From positions 1-64,000 of the forward strand of contig VIKE01000012.1 of NCBI GenBank assembly GCA_008080565.1: a stretch of 64,000 bases of DNA, read 5' to 3'. The translations under genes were made by a program, and so were the position numbers. This stretch comes from Rhodocyclaceae bacterium. GTDB taxonomy: Bacteria; Pseudomonadota; Gammaproteobacteria; Burkholderiales; Rhodocyclaceae. Position 1 is the first letter of the stretch; each line of letters starts with the position of its first letter. This document shows, piece after piece, positions 1-7,981 of the stretch. The notes beneath the pieces were generated by a model. It was not told the origin of the DNA, searched no databases, and was given only the letters and a program-made list of their open reading frames with translations.

Positions 1-40
1 ATCAGCAAGCGTTGGCTGCCACTCAAGGAGTAAAAATATG

Positions 41-66
41 AGGGGAAACCTCAGGGTCTGTCCCCT
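41..66 (-). terminator. Weak terminator-like hairpin
   Basis: Arms AGGGGA (41-46) and TCCCCT (61-66) form an inverted repeat just past the stop codon of the leftward gene at 99. On the minus strand the stem is followed a few bases later by ATTTTTA. The short stem and offset T-run make this only a tentative terminator. Confidence 0.3.
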
Positions 67-98
67 GTTGTTTCTTGAAATTCTATCTCTTGCCCGAA

Positions 99-818
99 TC
101 AACAACTAATGCTGCCAGTTCTAGCAAGGTTACATCCGACGGTCAGAGTCGCGAAATCATAAACCGCTGAATGACCAAGCTCACCACTTGGATTAGGGAC
201 TCCTATTGGAACAAGGAAGACTACTCTGTACTCATTAACCAACCCAGAAGGATATGTGAATTTCTTGAGTACCACATATGCGCGGGAAACATTCACATGA
301 GTTACAGATAAAGCGGTTTCATTTTCCGGTACTGGCAGACTGTTTTTAGCGTATTTCTTTTCTAGGTAGGCATCTCGAAACGCTTTTATGTCTTCTAACG
401 TGGCTTTGCGAATAGATCCCGCTTGAATGGCTCGATCAAGAGAGGGTTGAGGGTCGACGAACTTGGCGACGATGGACTGTCCAATTTGCTCTGATTCCCG
501 AGCCACATCTGCCCGGATTGATTCTGTATTGAAATACAAAACAGCCAGACCAATAGTGATAGGCGTAATAGCCAATGAGAGTAGAAATGCAAATCCAGCT
601 CTATTTTTGGATACCAAGGTCAACACAAAAACAAAACAAACAATGCTTGTCCAAATTGAGATTTGGATGACTACCTTGCTTATGGAAAAGGCGGATATGA
701 GAAAGGACAGGAAAGCGCTTGCTCCCGTTACAATCGTTACCCCTAAATACGTCGCCCAACGCGATTCGTTCAGTGATAACGCAGTTTGATGACCAGACGG
801 TTCGTGCTCTTTGCTCAT
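99..818 (-). CDS. Uncharacterised membrane protein, three N-terminal TM segments
   Basis: 239-residue protein of unknown function. Three hydrophobic segments lie at about residues 22-45, 50-70 and 76-95, followed by a soluble part of about 140 residues that is probably extracytoplasmic or cytoplasmic depending on topology. No catalytic motif was recognised. It lies 64 bp downstream of another leftward gene of unknown function, so the two may be co-transcribed. The DNA is visibly less GC-rich than the core genes further right, which suggests acquired DNA. The ATG at 818 is the first plausible start; the ribosome-binding site is weak. Confidence 0.6.
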   Translation of the reverse strand: MSKEHEPSGHQTALSLNESRWATYLGVTIVTGASAFLSFLISAFSISKVVIQISIWTSIVCFVFVLTLVSKNRAGFAFLLSLAITPITIGLAVLYFNTESIRADVARESEQIGQSIVAKFVDPQPSLDRAIQAGSIRKATLEDIKAFRDAYLEKKYAKNSLPVPENETALSVTHVNVSRAYVVLKKFTYPSGLVNEYRVVFLVPIGVPNPSGELGHSAVYDFATLTVGCNLARTGSISC

Positions 819-882
819 TGACTTGAAATTCTTTCACTGACCGATTTTATTGAACGAAGATGCTTGCTCAGCGCACAACCAT

Positions 883-1527
883 TTAATTACGCTTCATCCC
901 TGTATAGATTGAGAACTCCCCTCCTGTATAACGCCCCTGAAAGGTGCTTATTGGAAGATCGCTAATACCTTTTAGCTCTTTAGGTGGCTCTTTTGCGTCA
1001 AAGTAATCCATATCCTCTCGCCAATTTCCCTGCCAGCATTTCGGGCAAGGGGACGGCTCATAGGTATAGGCCTCCACGGGCACATCGTTAGGGAGGCCTG
1101 TAATTTTCTGGGTGTGGTATCCCATCAGAATCACCTTTTTGATCACTACCCCACGATCAGCCTTGATAATCCAAGTTACGAAGTTGTAGGCATTAAGCGC
1201 TAGTACAAGAGGGGCACTTTTATCGCTAACATTGACTTTGACTTCCCTATATCGATTAACGCCTACGCATTCCCCGCTAATTCGTGTCATCTCAATTGAT
1301 GACGGCCGCGGGGCTTCAGTAACCGGAGTGCCCTTTGTTTCAGAGGTGGCCTTCCGGCAATACTTGTCAAAGTTGTCTTTATTTGGTTCCCCTTCATGGA
1401 CCGCGATCATGTGTAAAACCGGGGAGCCGCTTGGCGCCTTAACGTTTTTAGCAGCAAGCGCGTCGCAATTCACAATGCAAAACGCACAAATAGACAGGAA
1501 ACAGTATCTGATTAATTTTTGATTCAT
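883..1527 (-). CDS. Uncharacterised exported protein
   Basis: 214-residue protein with a typical N-terminal signal peptide (MNQKLIRYC, hydrophobic core, then ALA) predicted to be cleaved near residue 26, so it is probably periplasmic. It has several cysteines, including a CPKC pair near residue 160. No family was recognised. It precedes the membrane-protein gene at 99-818 on the same strand, and both have lower GC than their surroundings. Function unknown. Confidence 0.6.
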   Translation of the reverse strand: MNQKLIRYCFLSICAFCIVNCDALAAKNVKAPSGSPVLHMIAVHEGEPNKDNFDKYCRKATSETKGTPVTEAPRPSSIEMTRISGECVGVNRYREVKVNVSDKSAPLVLALNAYNFVTWIIKADRGVVIKKVILMGYHTQKITGLPNDVPVEAYTYEPSPCPKCWQGNWREDMDYFDAKEPPKELKGISDLPISTFQGRYTGGEFSIYTGMKRN

Positions 1528-1761
1528 CTATCCGCACCATTTTTGTTAATTGTCTAAGGGTTTTCCGCATTATGCGCCAAGCATTGCATGTCCAACAAAA
1601 AAGCGCTTCGATCAGCTCCTACAATACGATCATCACGAACAGCGTACTGGACAGTTTCGTGGTTCAACGACCGCTTTGAAGCAACTTTCCTGTACGTTTG
1701 CTTCTGCCCGATGACTGTTTCAGTGTCTCTGTACCGAACTGGTCATGGGCCAGATATTTCC

Positions 1762-1790
1762 TGACCATCGTCTATGAGAAACGATGGTCA
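1762..1790. other. Perfect 10-bp hairpin in the 1528-1810 spacer
   Basis: TGACCATCGT (1762-1771) and ACGATGGTCA (1781-1790) are perfect inverted arms around a 9-base loop. It lies 21 bp past the flavodoxin stop codon and could end that transcript, but no T-run follows. The rest of the 283-bp spacer shows no gene. Confidence 0.45.
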
Positions 1791-1810
1791 ACTCGGGTGA
1801 GATTCCGCGT

Positions 1811-2374
1811 TCAAGCTTCCGCCGTCAGCTTTTCCAGCAACAGCGGTTTGACCAGCGCCAGCCAGGTGGTGATGCGCTCGTCGGTGAACATGCCTTGCGT
1901 GCGCTGGTCGATGAGCAGGCCGATGAAACGGCCATCGACTTCGGCGGCGGAGTGGTCGTAGGTGTAGCCGTCGGTTGGCCAGTCGCCGACGATTTCGGCG
2001 CCCCAGCCCTTGAATTTCTCGACCAGCGCGAATAGCGAGCTGCAGAAGCGGTCGGCGTAGCGTTCCTGGGCGCCGAGGCCGAAGAAGGCGATGCGTTTGC
2101 CGGTGAAGTCCACATCGGGCGGCAGAAGGGCAAGGAATTCTTCCCAGTTCGGCTCGAAGCAGCCTGACGATGCGCCCTTGCCGGGGATTTCGCCGATGCC
2201 GTAGCTCGGCGTGCCGAGGATCAGCGCGTCGTATTTGAGCATGTCGTCGGGCGTGATGCGGTTGACGTTGACCGGCTTGTCGCAGACGTCGTCGCCGAGC
2301 TGTTTCTGCATTTTCTTGGCGATCAGGCGGGTGGTGCCGGTTTCGGTGCCAAAAAACATTCCGATTTTATTCAT
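1811..2374 (-). CDS. nifF: Long-chain flavodoxin, probably the nitrogenase electron donor
   Basis: 187-residue FMN-binding electron carrier. The FMN phosphate loop is visible at residues 8-13 (TETGTT) and a GTPSYGIGE loop around residue 54. The length, with the extra loop (PGKGASSGCFEP), fits long-chain flavodoxins such as FldA and NifF. The start is the ATG at 2374, because the protein then begins MNKIGMFFGTETG as in family members; an upstream in-frame extension has no homology. The nearby nafY-like gene and sigma-54 promoters suggest it donates electrons to nitrogenase. The assignment to NifF rather than a housekeeping FldA is inference from context. Confidence 0.85.
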   Translation of the reverse strand: MNKIGMFFGTETGTTRLIAKKMQKQLGDDVCDKPVNVNRITPDDMLKYDALILGTPSYGIGEIPGKGASSGCFEPNWEEFLALLPPDVDFTGKRIAFFGLGAQERYADRFCSSLFALVEKFKGWGAEIVGDWPTDGYTYDHSAAEVDGRFIGLLIDQRTQGMFTDERITTWLALVKPLLLEKLTAEA

Positions 2375-2416
2375 GGTTTTTCCTGGATGGGGTTTGAAAG
2401 TTGAAAGGTGCGGACT

Positions 2417-2431
2417 TGGCACGGCCGTTGC
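2417..2431 (+). promoter_or_regulatory. Sigma-54 (-24/-12) promoter
   Basis: TGGCACGGCCGTTGC matches the sigma-54 consensus TGGCACG-N4-TTGC exactly at both conserved blocks. It points rightward toward the 86-residue gene starting at 2506. No clear NifA upstream site (TGT-N10-ACA) was found just ahead of it. Confidence 0.7.
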
Positions 2432-2505
2432 GAAGATGGATGAAAGCAGGCTGCCGACGTCGACTTTGCGACAGGGCAGCAGACCCAACCCTAACGGAGT
2501 TCGCC

Positions 2506-2766
2506 ATGAGTGCCACCACCATTGATTGCAAGGGACAGATCGTCAGCATGGGCGACAAGGTCCGCGTTCTCGAAGTCAGCGTCGATCCCGGGCTGGATGA
2601 GGACGATCTGGAGATGTTCCGCGACATGGTCGGCGCCGTCTGCGACATCGAGCGCATCGATGGCGAAGGCGCCGCCTGGGTGGCGCTGTGGTGGAACGGC
2701 GACGAAGGCACGATCCTGACCCAGGTTGGCCTGGCGCCGCGGCAGATGGAAAGGGTGGCGGCCTGA
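2506..2766 (+). CDS. Small nif-associated protein of unknown function
   Basis: 86-residue acidic cytosolic protein. It starts at the ATG at 2506, preceded by CGGAG; a longer upstream reading frame overlaps the flavodoxin gene and is disregarded. The pattern GDKVRV...VGAV...WVALWW looks like a small SH3-like beta-barrel, faintly like NifZ, but this is not a firm assignment. It sits between flavodoxin and nafY, opposite in strand to both, under its own sigma-54 promoter, so it is probably expressed under nitrogen-fixing conditions. Confidence 0.65.
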   Translation: MSATTIDCKGQIVSMGDKVRVLEVSVDPGLDEDDLEMFRDMVGAVCDIERIDGEGAAWVALWWNGDEGTILTQVGLAPRQMERVAA

Positions 2767-2782
2767 GCCGCCTTTAACCGAC

Positions 2783-3520
2783 TCATTCGTCGATTTCCGC
2801 CGCGCTGTAGTTCTTCAGCCGCTTCTCGGCCGAGACGCCGAGAATCTTGAGCAGCCAGGGCGGCGGTGATTCGACCATGGCCACCTGGAAGGGCTGGAGG
2901 ATGTCGAGCGCCGGGCCGCCATCGGGAATCTTGATCGGATAGATGTCGGCGCGGATGACCTTGGCGGCAGCCGGGCCGCCAATCGAGACGACGTAGCAGA
3001 CGTGACAATCGCCGATCAGCTTGGCGCGCCAGAGGTTCTTGTCGTCGGAAAACTCGGCGTCCATGGTGTCGCGGATATCGACCAGGCGGATTTCGGTCGG
3101 CGACACCTGATAAACAAGGAAGCGCAGGCAGGAGCCGAAGTGGCCGGAGAGCAGGTCGCCCTTGTCGGAAGCGATGGCGATGCGCACCGAGCCGGGCATT
3201 TCGCCGTCTTCATAGGCCTCGATCTTCGGCAGCGAATCGTCGCCCTGCGTTTCGCCCCACAGGATGCGCACGGCCAGTTTCATTGATTCAAGGCCGATGC
3301 CGATATCCTCGCCATCTTCCTCGCCATCGGCGCTGGCAAAGCCGGTCTTGAGCATGGTCACTGTCGTCTGGCGCAGCTTTTCCTCGTCGATCTCCTCGCC
3401 GAGCCGGCGTTGCAACAATTGGATCAGCGCCGGCAGGCTGGCGTTGGGCATGGCCCGTGAGGCCAGCGCGATGCGTAGCGCGGCTTCGCGGGTGACCGGC
3501 GGTTTTCTGGCTTCTTCCAT
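2783..3520 (-). CDS. nafY: NafY/NifX-family FeMo-cofactor-binding protein
   Basis: 245 residues, the same size as Azotobacter NafY. Residues 1-100 form an alpha-helical N-terminal domain; residues 112-245 are a dinitrogenase iron-molybdenum-cofactor-binding domain. The GHFGSC motif is at 126-131, with His127 the likely cofactor-ligand region. NafY-type proteins hold FeMo-co and stabilise apo-dinitrogenase during nitrogenase assembly. The gene starts at 3520 and is preceded by a sigma-54 promoter and a NifA-type upstream site. It converges on the small gene ending at 2766. The NifX family assignment is firm; the NafY subtype rests on length and the two-domain layout. Confidence 0.82.
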   Translation of the reverse strand: MEEARKPPVTREAALRIALASRAMPNASLPALIQLLQRRLGEEIDEEKLRQTTVTMLKTGFASADGEEDGEDIGIGLESMKLAVRILWGETQGDDSLPKIEAYEDGEMPGSVRIAIASDKGDLLSGHFGSCLRFLVYQVSPTEIRLVDIRDTMDAEFSDDKNLWRAKLIGDCHVCYVVSIGGPAAAKVIRADIYPIKIPDGGPALDILQPFQVAMVESPPPWLLKILGVSAEKRLKNYSAAEIDE

Positions 3521-3582
3521 GACATTCTCCGTTTTTGATTGGGGTTGGGATTTAAATTTAGGTTTGGTTTTTCCAATTCCCT

Positions 3583-3598
3583 TGCAGAGATGGTGCCA
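3583..3598 (-). promoter_or_regulatory. Sigma-54 promoter of nafY
   Basis: On the minus strand TGGCACCATCTCTGCA fits TGGCACG-N4-TTGCA with two mismatches. The -12 element lies about 63 bp ahead of the nafY start codon, a normal distance. Confidence 0.6.
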
Positions 3599-3683
3599 GC
3601 CAGTGAAACTGGGCTAACTGCCTGATTTCACGCGGGCATGGGGCTTGCTGAAGTCCACCCAACGCCAAGGAAAACCCATCATC

Positions 3684-5330
3684 GTGTCGGATACCTCACA
3701 AGAAGTCGTACGCGCCTACCACGCGCGGACCAAGCATCGTTTCGAAGCCTATGCCGAAGGCCCCGGCCAATTGGACTGGGACGCTCAGCCGGCCGCCTTC
3801 CGCCACTATCCGGGGGCGCCGGTGCTGGAATTGCCGCTGGCGGCGGACAGTTTTGAGCGTTGCTACGGTCAACTGGAAAAAAAGCCCAAAAATGAAATAG
3901 CGCCGGACCTCGACAGCCTCGGCGCGCTGCTTGAATTGTCGTTCGGGCTGTCGGCGTGGAAAACCTGGGGGCCGAGCCGTTGGGCGCTGCGCTGCAATCC
4001 GTCGTCGGGCAACCTGCATCCGGTCGAAGCCTGGGTGCTGAGCGCCGGCCTGCCCGGTGTCGGCGCCGGCCTGCAGCACTACGACCCGGAACAACACGCC
4101 CTCGAAGGCCGCGCCCTGACGGCGCCAGTGGCCGGCCAGGCATGGCTGGCCATCGGCCTGTCCAGCGTCATGTGGCGCGAAGCCTGGAAATACGGCGAAC
4201 GCGCCTTTCGCTATTGCCAGCTCGACATCGGTCACGCCGTCGGCGCCCTGGCCTACGCCGCCGCGCTGCTTGGCTGGGAAGTCGTGCCGCTCGGCGCCAC
4301 CGCCGAAGCGCTGAAGCATTGCCTCGGGCTGGATCGGCCGGACGATTTCCCGCCCTCGCGCTACGCTTTCACGGAAACCGAAGAACCGGAAATCCTGCTC
4401 GCCGTCCGCGCGCCTGGCCTGGGCACGCCGCCGTCGGCCGAAGCTCTGGCCGCCTGGCTTGATACCGCCGACTGGCAAGGCAAACCGACCCGCATCGACC
4501 CGTCACCGGGCTACCGCTGGCCGGCCATCGATCAGGTTGCAGCGGCCAGCCGCGAAGCGCTCAGCGCGCCGGAAGCCATCGATTTCGCACCGCTGCCGCC
4601 GCTCGCTCCGCATCCGACAACAACTGGCGCCGCCCAAATCATCCGCCAGCGCCGCAGCGGCCAGCGTTTCGATCCGCACTACGCCCTTCTGCGGCCTGCC
4701 TTCTACCGCATGCTCGACGCCGTACTGCCCCGGCCGCAATTGCCGTGGTTGGCCCAGACCACGCCGCCGCGCATCCACCTGCTGCTCTTCGTTCTGCGCG
4801 TCGATGGCCTGCCCAGCGGCCTCTACCTGCTGCCGCGCACGCCCGCCGCCTTCATCGAATTGCCCGCCGCGCTACTGCCGACTGACGAACGCTTCGCCGC
4901 CCGGCGTCCGGTCGCCGAATTCGACCCCGAATGCCCGCCGCACCTCGGCCTGATCCAGCTCGCCGAAATGGGCCTGCAGGAAATGCAGCGCCTGGCCCGC
5001 TCGCTGTCCTGCCACCAGGACATCGCCTCGACCAGCGCCTTCTCGCTCGGCATGCTCGGCGAATTCGAGGTGGCCACCGCTACCGGCCACGGCTACCGCG
5101 AACTGCTGCGCGAAGCCGGGCTGGTCGGCCAGGTGCTCTACCTTGAAGCCGAAGCCGCCGAAGTGCGCGGCACCGGCATTGGCTGCTTCTTCGACGATCC
5201 GGTGCATCAGCTCGTCGGCCTGAGCGGCCCGCGCTACCAGAGCGTCTATCACTTCACGGTCGGCACGCCGATCACCGACGCACGTATCGAAACCGGCCCG
5301 CCTTACCCCCAACGACAAGAGAAACCATGA
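3684..5330 (+). CDS. SagB/ThcOx-type nitroreductase-family protein
   Basis: 548-residue protein with two copies of the nitroreductase fold, at roughly residues 80-260 and 320-525. Family members are FMN oxidoreductases, best known for oxidising azolines in peptide natural products. The SSGNLHPVEAW motif of the family is present near residue 108. GTG at 3684 is chosen because the protein then begins MSDTSQEVVRAYH as in relatives; a TTG start 13 codons upstream is less likely. The stop overlaps the next start (ATGA), so it is translationally coupled to the ankyrin gene. No precursor peptide, cyclodehydratase or transporter is adjacent, so a peptide-modifying role is unsupported. A dispersed repeat lies inside the reading frame at 3862-3897. 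Confidence 0.8.
   Translation: MSDTSQEVVRAYHARTKHRFEAYAEGPGQLDWDAQPAAFRHYPGAPVLELPLAADSFERCYGQLEKKPKNEIAPDLDSLGALLELSFGLSAWKTWGPSRWALRCNPSSGNLHPVEAWVLSAGLPGVGAGLQHYDPEQHALEGRALTAPVAGQAWLAIGLSSVMWREAWKYGERAFRYCQLDIGHAVGALAYAAALLGWEVVPLGATAEALKHCLGLDRPDDFPPSRYAFTETEEPEILLAVRAPGLGTPPSAEALAAWLDTADWQGKPTRIDPSPGYRWPAIDQVAAASREALSAPEAIDFAPLPPLAPHPTTTGAAQIIRQRRSGQRFDPHYALLRPAFYRMLDAVLPRPQLPWLAQTTPPRIHLLLFVLRVDGLPSGLYLLPRTPAAFIELPAALLPTDERFAARRPVAEFDPECPPHLGLIQLAEMGLQEMQRLARSLSCHQDIASTSAFSLGMLGEFEVATATGHGYRELLREAGLVGQVLYLEAEAAEVRGTGIGCFFDDPVHQLVGLSGPRYQSVYHFTVGTPITDARIETGPPYPQRQEKP
3685..3700. promoter_or_regulatory. NifA-type upstream activator site
   Basis: TGT-CGGATACCTC-ACA is a perfect TGT-N10-ACA palindrome, the NifA binding consensus. 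It lies about 90 bp upstream of the nafY sigma-54 promoter, and overlaps the first codons of the divergent nitroreductase gene. A six-base consensus can occur by chance, but position and spacing support it. Confidence 0.5.
3862..3897 (+). repeat. Dispersed 35-bp repeat, copy 1 (inside a gene)
   Basis: GCTACGGTCAACTGG, an A-run, then GCCCAAAAATGAAAT: a diverged copy lying in frame within the SagB-type gene, where it encodes CYGQLEKKPKNEI. Forward orientation. Confidence 0.7.
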
Positions 5331-5767
5331 CCCCCGAACTTTCAGCCTTCCTCGCCGAACACGGCTTTCAGCCCGACAACATCAACGCCCCGCAAGCCGA
5401 CGGCCGCTTCACGCCGCTCATGCGCGCCGCCAAGCTTGGCCGGCTCGACATCGTCGACGAACTGCTGGCCCTCGACGTCGATCTCAATGCCCTCAATACC
5501 GACGGCTGTAACGCCCTGTGGCTGGCCTGCTACAACGGCAGCCACGAACTGATCGAGCGCCTGATCGCCGCCGGCGTCAATATCGACCAGCAAAACGGCA
5601 ACGGCGCCAGCGCCCTGATGTACGTCTCGTCGAACAGCAAGCCCGACCTCGTCAAACTGCTGCTGGAAAAGGGCGCCAACCCGAAACTCAAGAATTTCGA
5701 CGACTCGACGGCGCTCGATCTGGCCGCCTCGCTGGCGTGCCTGAAACTGCTGCGCAAGGCGGCCTGA
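5327..5767 (+). CDS. Ankyrin-repeat protein
   Basis: 146 residues made of about four ankyrin repeats: GRFTPLMRAAKLG, GCNALWLACYNGS, GASALMYVSSNSK and DSTALDLAAS mark successive units. There is no signal peptide, so it is probably cytosolic and acts as a protein-binding partner. Its ATG overlaps the stop of the nitroreductase gene (ATGA), implying coupled translation and perhaps a physical complex with that enzyme. Specific role unknown. Confidence 0.85.
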   Translation: MTPELSAFLAEHGFQPDNINAPQADGRFTPLMRAAKLGRLDIVDELLALDVDLNALNTDGCNALWLACYNGSHELIERLIAAGVNIDQQNGNGASALMYVSSNSKPDLVKLLLEKGANPKLKNFDDSTALDLAASLACLKLLRKAA

Positions 5768-5860
5768 GGGCCGGGACTTCATCGACAAAACGGGGCTGGG
5801 AGGCGAATCAGTGTCGGCCAGTCAACCCATCCCTTGCTGGGTGAGCGCTGCTGGACTGTC

Positions 5861-6742
5861 CTAAGAGGCCAGCGGATCGCCTTCTGCCTCGGCCTGGCGG
5901 GCCGCCTGGACCTGTTCGTCGGGGGCGCCGATGCGCTCGAGCAAATTGCTGTGGCCGATGTGCAGCAAGGTTTCGATGGCCCGATAGTCGTCCGGCAAGG
6001 CGGGGTCGTTCCAGCCATTGGCTGAGTGTCGGGCGAGATCGACGGCGAGCTTGACGTTCCTGACGTTGGCTGTTTCCGCATCGGCCGGATTGAGCAGCGA
6101 ACAAAGCAGTGACGGTAGCCCCCAGTGGGCAATCAGTTCAACGGCGATTTCGTCGAGCGAGGCGCCGAAGACTTCTAGCTGAATCTGGCTGCTCCGCCGT
6201 CCCGGCTCGCTGGCCAGCCGCTCCTTGGCGCGGATGGCGAGGTTCGGGGCGAAGCACCACATGAGGATTTCGACCAGATCGTGAAGCAGTGCCGCCAAGG
6301 CGATTTCGTCGAAGCTGACGTTCTGCCGCTGCAGGGCCCAGTCGCGGGCCCATTGCGATGCAACACGGGAGCGGGCGATGACCTTGAGCAGGCCGAGCAT
6401 GGCCTTCGGGTAGCCTTTCATTTGCTGCTCGACGATCGGCGGGTTCTGGATGCTGTTGTAAAAATTCTCCGTACCGATCATCACCAGCGAACGCTCGATG
6501 GTCGTGATGTCGGCCGATTGGCTTTTGGTTCGACGCGCCTGCATGGTTTGAAACAGGCGCACGGTCATCAGCGGGTCATGGGCGATGATCGTCGCCAGCT
6601 TGCGGGTGTTTATCGTCTCGGCTGTGGCCCGCAACTCGTCGAGCTGGTGCGCAGTGTGGCGAAGGACCGGGACCTCGATGGTCTTGAAGTGATCGACCCA
6701 GGGGCCGACGCCCGAGAAGGGAAAATCGATCATCAAGGTCAT
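5861..6742 (-). CDS. HDOD-domain signalling protein
   Basis: 293 residues with an HDOD domain spanning about residues 20-220. HDOD is a degenerate HD-type helical domain without the full set of metal ligands, used in bacterial signalling and motility or stress control. LLHDLVEI (around 150) and AHWGLP (around 205) are characteristic segments. It lies 20 bp downstream of the double-receiver response regulator on the same strand, so the two form an operon and probably one signalling pathway. Start ATG at 6742, preceded by AAAGG. The target is unknown. Confidence 0.82.
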   Translation of the reverse strand: MTLMIDFPFSGVGPWVDHFKTIEVPVLRHTAHQLDELRATAETINTRKLATIIAHDPLMTVRLFQTMQARRTKSQSADITTIERSLVMIGTENFYNSIQNPPIVEQQMKGYPKAMLGLLKVIARSRVASQWARDWALQRQNVSFDEIALAALLHDLVEILMWCFAPNLAIRAKERLASEPGRRSSQIQLEVFGASLDEIAVELIAHWGLPSLLCSLLNPADAETANVRNVKLAVDLARHSANGWNDPALPDDYRAIETLLHIGHSNLLERIGAPDEQVQAARQAEAEGDPLAS

Positions 6743-6762
6743 GGCAGTAAACCTTTCATCGC

Positions 6763-7578
6763 TCAGGCGTTGAACAGCTGTTTCAGAAAATTCTCGACAT
6801 AGGCCGGGCGAACCGGCTTGACGACATAGCCGCGAGCGCCGAGTCCGGCCGCTTGCTGGACGATGGTGCGCGAGGTGTCGCCGGTGACCATGACGACGGA
6901 AGTATTCGGGCTGGCCTCGACAATTCTGGGCAGCGCATCGAGGCCGCCGAGGATGGGCATGTTGACGTCGAGAAACAGCACCGAGGGTTGGTAGGTCGTC
7001 GCCACCCGGATGGCTTCTTCGCCGTTTACCGCCTGACCGACGACCTGCAGGCCCAGTTCAGTGAGCAGGCCTTTGAGCAGCAGGCGGATCGAACTGTTGT
7101 CGTCGGCAATGACGGCTGTCGGCCGTTTGCCAAGGGTTTTGGCAGGAATCGCCTGGACTGGCTGAGCTGCCGGCGATTTGGCGGCAACTTCCGGCTCGAT
7201 TTCGGGCGAAGCGCGGCGGCGGGTTTCGCACACCTGTTGCAACTCGTCGATCACCTGTTTCTGGCCAAACGGCTTGCGCAGAAAGCCGGCCGCGCCGGCA
7301 TCGGCGGCCTGGCTCTCGATGCCCGGACCTTCCGTCGCGGTGATGAACAGCACATCGATTTCCGGATGGTACGAGTTGATTTCGCGCAGGATGTCGAGGC
7401 CATCGCGACCCGGCAACTGGTAGTCGAGGCAGATAATCTGCGGCGACAACGTGCGCACGGCATCCATGACGCCGTTGCCATCTTCAAGCGCACCCACTAC
7501 CTCGTAGCCCTGGCTCGACAGCAGGGTGGTCAGCAGGTCTCGCATCGAGGCATTGTCATCAACAATCAGAACGCGCAT
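6763..7578 (-). CDS. Response regulator with two receiver domains and no output domain
   Basis: 271 residues: receiver 1 at about 1-118 (VLIVDDN, phosphoacceptor in ICLDYQLPG) and receiver 2 at about 150-268 (VIADDNSS, phosphoacceptor in LFLDVNMP, Lys in VVKPVRP). A linker rich in Ala, Pro and Glu joins them. No DNA-binding or enzymatic domain follows, so output is probably through protein contact, plausibly with the HDOD protein encoded 20 bp downstream. Its cognate kinase is not adjacent. GGAAAG precedes the ATG at 7578. Confidence 0.88.
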   Translation of the reverse strand: MRVLIVDDNASMRDLLTTLLSSQGYEVVGALEDGNGVMDAVRTLSPQIICLDYQLPGRDGLDILREINSYHPEIDVLFITATEGPGIESQAADAGAAGFLRKPFGQKQVIDELQQVCETRRRASPEIEPEVAAKSPAAQPVQAIPAKTLGKRPTAVIADDNSSIRLLLKGLLTELGLQVVGQAVNGEEAIRVATTYQPSVLFLDVNMPILGGLDALPRIVEASPNTSVVMVTGDTSRTIVQQAAGLGARGYVVKPVRPAYVENFLKQLFNA

Positions 7579-7686
7579 TCAGAACTTTCCAGCAGTTTCC
7601 ATGAATTCAGGTTTGGTGTGATTCGGTCAGATCGCTTGCAGCGCTTATGGTAGCCGCGAAATGGGGAGATTGGACAGGCAGAAATC

Positions 7687-7713
7687 AAAACGCCTCCATG
7701 TCGGAGGCGTTTT
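7687..7713. terminator. Bidirectional rho-independent terminator
   Basis: AAAACGCCTCC-ATGTC-GGAGGCGTTTT, a perfect stem flanked by A and T runs, ends the leftward viperin/HicA-like transcript. The stem is identical to the terminator at 12252, and both are fused to a copy of the dispersed repeat. Confidence 0.85.
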
Positions 7714-7746
7714 CAATTTTGGCCATTTTTTCCGGTTGACCGTGGG
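7711..7746 (-). repeat. Dispersed 35-bp repeat, copy 2
   Basis: TTTCAATTTTGGCCATTTTT followed by TCCGGTTGACCGTGGG, close to consensus. It overlaps the 3' edge of the terminator at 7687 and lies 34 bp past the HicA-like stop codon. Confidence 0.9.
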
Positions 7747-7780
7747 CGTCCCTACAGAATCATCCGGGCGATGCACTACG

Positions 7781-7981
7781 CTACAGCCCGACAGCATGTC
7801 GAATATCCCGTCTGAAATTCAGGAAAGCCCTTCGATCACTCGGCGTGCTCGGTACGCTGAGGGTTACTTTTCCCGCCGGCGAGCGTAATCGGCCATGTTT
7901 GCCGCCCCAGCGAAATGACCAGCCTTGGCGAACAAGCTGCCTGACCAACTGATCGATTTCTTTCGCAGAGCAATATTTCAT
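7781..7981 (-). CDS. HicA-like small RNA-binding-fold protein coupled to viperin
   Basis: 66 residues resembling the HicA/YcfA double-stranded-RNA-binding fold: an N-terminal helix (CSAKEIDQLVRQL), GWSFRWGGKHGRLRSP with the conserved-position His29, then the strand KVTLSVPSTP and a basic C-terminal helix. HicA toxins are ribosome-independent mRNA interferases that use this histidine. No HicB antitoxin is present. Its ATG (7981) overlaps the viperin stop codon (ATGA), so the two are translated together and probably act together. It is too short for firm family assignment; it could be an RNA-binding accessory without nuclease activity. Confidence 0.65.
   Translation of the reverse strand: MKYCSAKEIDQLVRQLVRQGWSFRWGGKHGRLRSPAGKVTLSVPSTPSDRRAFLNFRRDIRHAVGL

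Noticed and set aside
1590..1596. GTCCAAC as an integron core site ahead of the 883-1527 gene
   Set aside because: No partner core was found within 200 bp on either side and no attC-like fold; kept out of the cassette array.
2783..3520. NifX-like gene as part of a full nif cluster
   Set aside because: No nitrogenase structural or assembly genes (nifHDK, nifENB) are in the window; only accessory genes can be claimed.
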